Part shown: in pieces, positions 63,021 through 64,000 of the stretch
How the letters are laid out: each line of letters begins with the position of its first letter
Numbering within the stretch: position 1 is the first letter of the stretch
Assembly (NCBI RefSeq): GCF_051062515.1
Contig: NZ_JAMXEK010000001.1
Source of the DNA: Aliarcobacter sp017996075
GTDB lineage: Bacteria > Campylobacterota > Campylobacteria > Campylobacterales > Arcobacteraceae
Reading direction: 5' to 3' (one strand)
Length of the DNA stretch: 64,000 bases
Made by a program: the position numbers and the translations under genes
Notes under the pieces: generated by a model
Seen by the model: only the letters and a program-made list of their open reading frames with translations
Database searches by the model: none
Told to the model about the DNA's origin: nothing

Positions 63021-64000
63021 TTGTCAATATTTCAAAATAGTGTTTTAAAAACTTTCAAACAAGATGAAAAGTTAGTAGCTCTTAGATGGGCTTCTTTTCA
63101 AAACTATAAAACAAAAATAGAAGCTATAAAAGATTTCAAAGAAGAAGAGTATCAAGATGGATTTTTAAAAGATATTTTTGAATCTTGTCTTGGATACACT
63201 CTAAAAACTACAAATCCAAGTTCATTTAATCTTGAGAGAGAAAAGAAAAACGAAACTGATAGTAAAAAAGCAGATGGAGTTATATATTTAAATAATGAAA
63301 TAATTGCTGTAATAGAATTAAAAGATACAAAAACAAAAAATCTTGATAAAGTACAACAACAAGCTTTTTGGTATTTAACTCAACACACAAAAGCTAAATA
63401 TGTAATAATTTCAAACTTTGATGAGCTTAGATTTTACTTTGATAAAAGTACATCTTATGAGAGTTTTTCTTTGTTTAATTTATCTTATGATGATTTTTGT
63501 AAACTTCATTTACTTTTATCTTTTGAAAATATCAAAGATGAAACAGCATTAAAACTAAAAGAGAAATCAAACAGTTTTGAGCAAGATATATCTAAAAAAC
63601 TATATAAAGATTTTTCAAACTTTAGAACACTTCTTTTTGAAAATATTGTAAAAAATAATCCAACTATTGATAAACAAACACTTCTTCGCTTAACACAAAA
63701 ACTATGCGACCGTATCATTTTTATACTATTTGCAGAAGATAGAACTTTGCTTCGTACAAATACTATAAGAGAGATTAGAGAGGAGTTTATAAATCAAAAG
63801 TTTACAAACTACTCTTTATATGATATTTATAAATTCTACTTTGAAGCTATAAACAAAGGAAACGATAAACTACAAATTCCTCAATACAACGGTGGACTTT
63901 TTGCAACTGATGAGCTTCTTGATAGTTTGATTATCGATGATTTTATTTTAAATGATAATGTACAAATACTTTCAAACTACGATTTTGCAAGTGAAATATC
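63021..64000 (+). CDS. Type IIG restriction-modification enzyme, 5' part
   Basis: A frame of at least 326 codons that runs off the window end. It starts at TTG 63021 with GGGGG eight bases upstream; no ATG fits. The N-terminal nuclease has a PD-(D/E)xK site: Asp85 in KKADGVIYL and Glu99-Leu-Lys101 in AVIELKD. YNGGLFA near residue 290 is a hallmark of type IIG (Eco57I-like) and related fused enzymes, in which an N6-adenine methyltransferase and specificity domain follow. These enzymes cut and methylate in one chain. It lies next to a decayed integrase, typical for defence genes. Confidence 0.8.
   Translation, partial: MSIFQNSVLKTFKQDEKLVALRWASFQNYKTKIEAIKDFKEEEYQDGFLKDIFESCLGYTLKTTNPSSFNLEREKKNETDSKKADGVIYLNNEIIAVIELKDTKTKNLDKVQQQAFWYLTQHTKAKYVIISNFDELRFYFDKSTSYESFSLFNLSYDDFCKLHLLLSFENIKDETALKLKEKSNSFEQDISKKLYKDFSNFRTLLFENIVKNNPTIDKQTLLRLTQKLCDRIIFILFAEDRTLLRTNTIREIREEFINQKFTNYSLYDIYKFYFEAINKGNDKLQIPQYNGGLFATDELLDSLIIDDFILNDNVQILSNYDFASEI

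Noticed and set aside
1..64000. CRISPR arrays, tRNA, rRNA and insertion sequences
   Set aside because: No regularly spaced repeats, cloverleaf-like GC-rich segments or transposase genes were found by reading. A covariance-model search could still reveal small RNAs.

Overview
The window looks like a chromosomal stretch from a low-GC member of the Campylobacterota, most likely an Arcobacter-type organism. This is an inference from gene content and very AT-rich codon use: a CheV/PAS chemotaxis set, NirS-type denitrification, a SUF operon followed by sufT, Helicobacter-like Sel1-repeat proteins and a CvfB-like S1 protein. No rRNA, tRNA or CRISPR array was recognised.

Layout. (1) 1-5.1 kb is accessory DNA. 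It holds three small membrane or exported proteins, a two-tyrosine HUH replication initiator, a small gene split by an in-frame amber codon, and a complete tyrosine integrase. It reads as one end of an integrated replicon (phage- or plasmid-like) whose other end lies outside the window. (2) 5.1-7.6 kb: cold-shock protein, a lone peptide/nickel-type ABC ATPase, ferrochelatase and a PsiE-like protein. (3) 7.6-19.0 kb: a denitrification block. norC, norB, nirS, two c-type cytochromes, a periplasmic parvulin, nirJ, nirF and nirE run leftward from a perfect FNR-type site. A fused NirDL/GH-type siroheme decarboxylase and a precorrin-2 dehydrogenase flank them, so most of heme d1 synthesis is present; NirN is not seen. 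(4) 19.1-27.0 kb: an AMMECR1/Memo pair, an ElyC-like protein, a zinc/manganese-type ABC ATPase and permease, CvfB, thiol peroxidase, a Sel1-repeat protein, NnrS and a periplasmic rhodanese. (5) 27.2-41.8 kb: valS, a toxin-antitoxin pair, a soluble PAS-PAS chemoreceptor, a lone periplasmic-sensor protein, a YajR-like MFS transporter, rdgB, proC with three pseudopilin-like genes, a protein with a flagellin-like C-terminus, bamD, lon and a rhomboid protease. (6) 41.8-53.6 kb: DMT and AEC transporters, accC, the sufBCDSE-sufT operon, a divergent NifU-like protein whose scaffold domain lacks its cysteines, a CBS protein and a diguanylate cyclase. (7) 53.7-62.0 kb: argH, uvrB, an LpxH-like phosphoesterase, greA, tcdA, cheV and an OprC/NosA-like copper receptor. 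(8) 62.1-64 kb is a second accessory patch: an integrase remnant, a helix-turn-helix remnant, a small ORF and the 5' part of a type IIG restriction-modification gene that runs off the window.

The clearest links between regions are regulatory and respiratory. FNR/CRP-type palindromes lie upstream of the nor-nir block and of nnrS. A second, 21-bp palindrome (9-3-9) is shared almost base for base by the tpx promoter and the suf/NifU divergent promoter, suggesting joint control of peroxide defence and Fe-S assembly. The copper receptor fits a denitrifier that needs copper for nitrous oxide reductase, although nos genes are not in this window.
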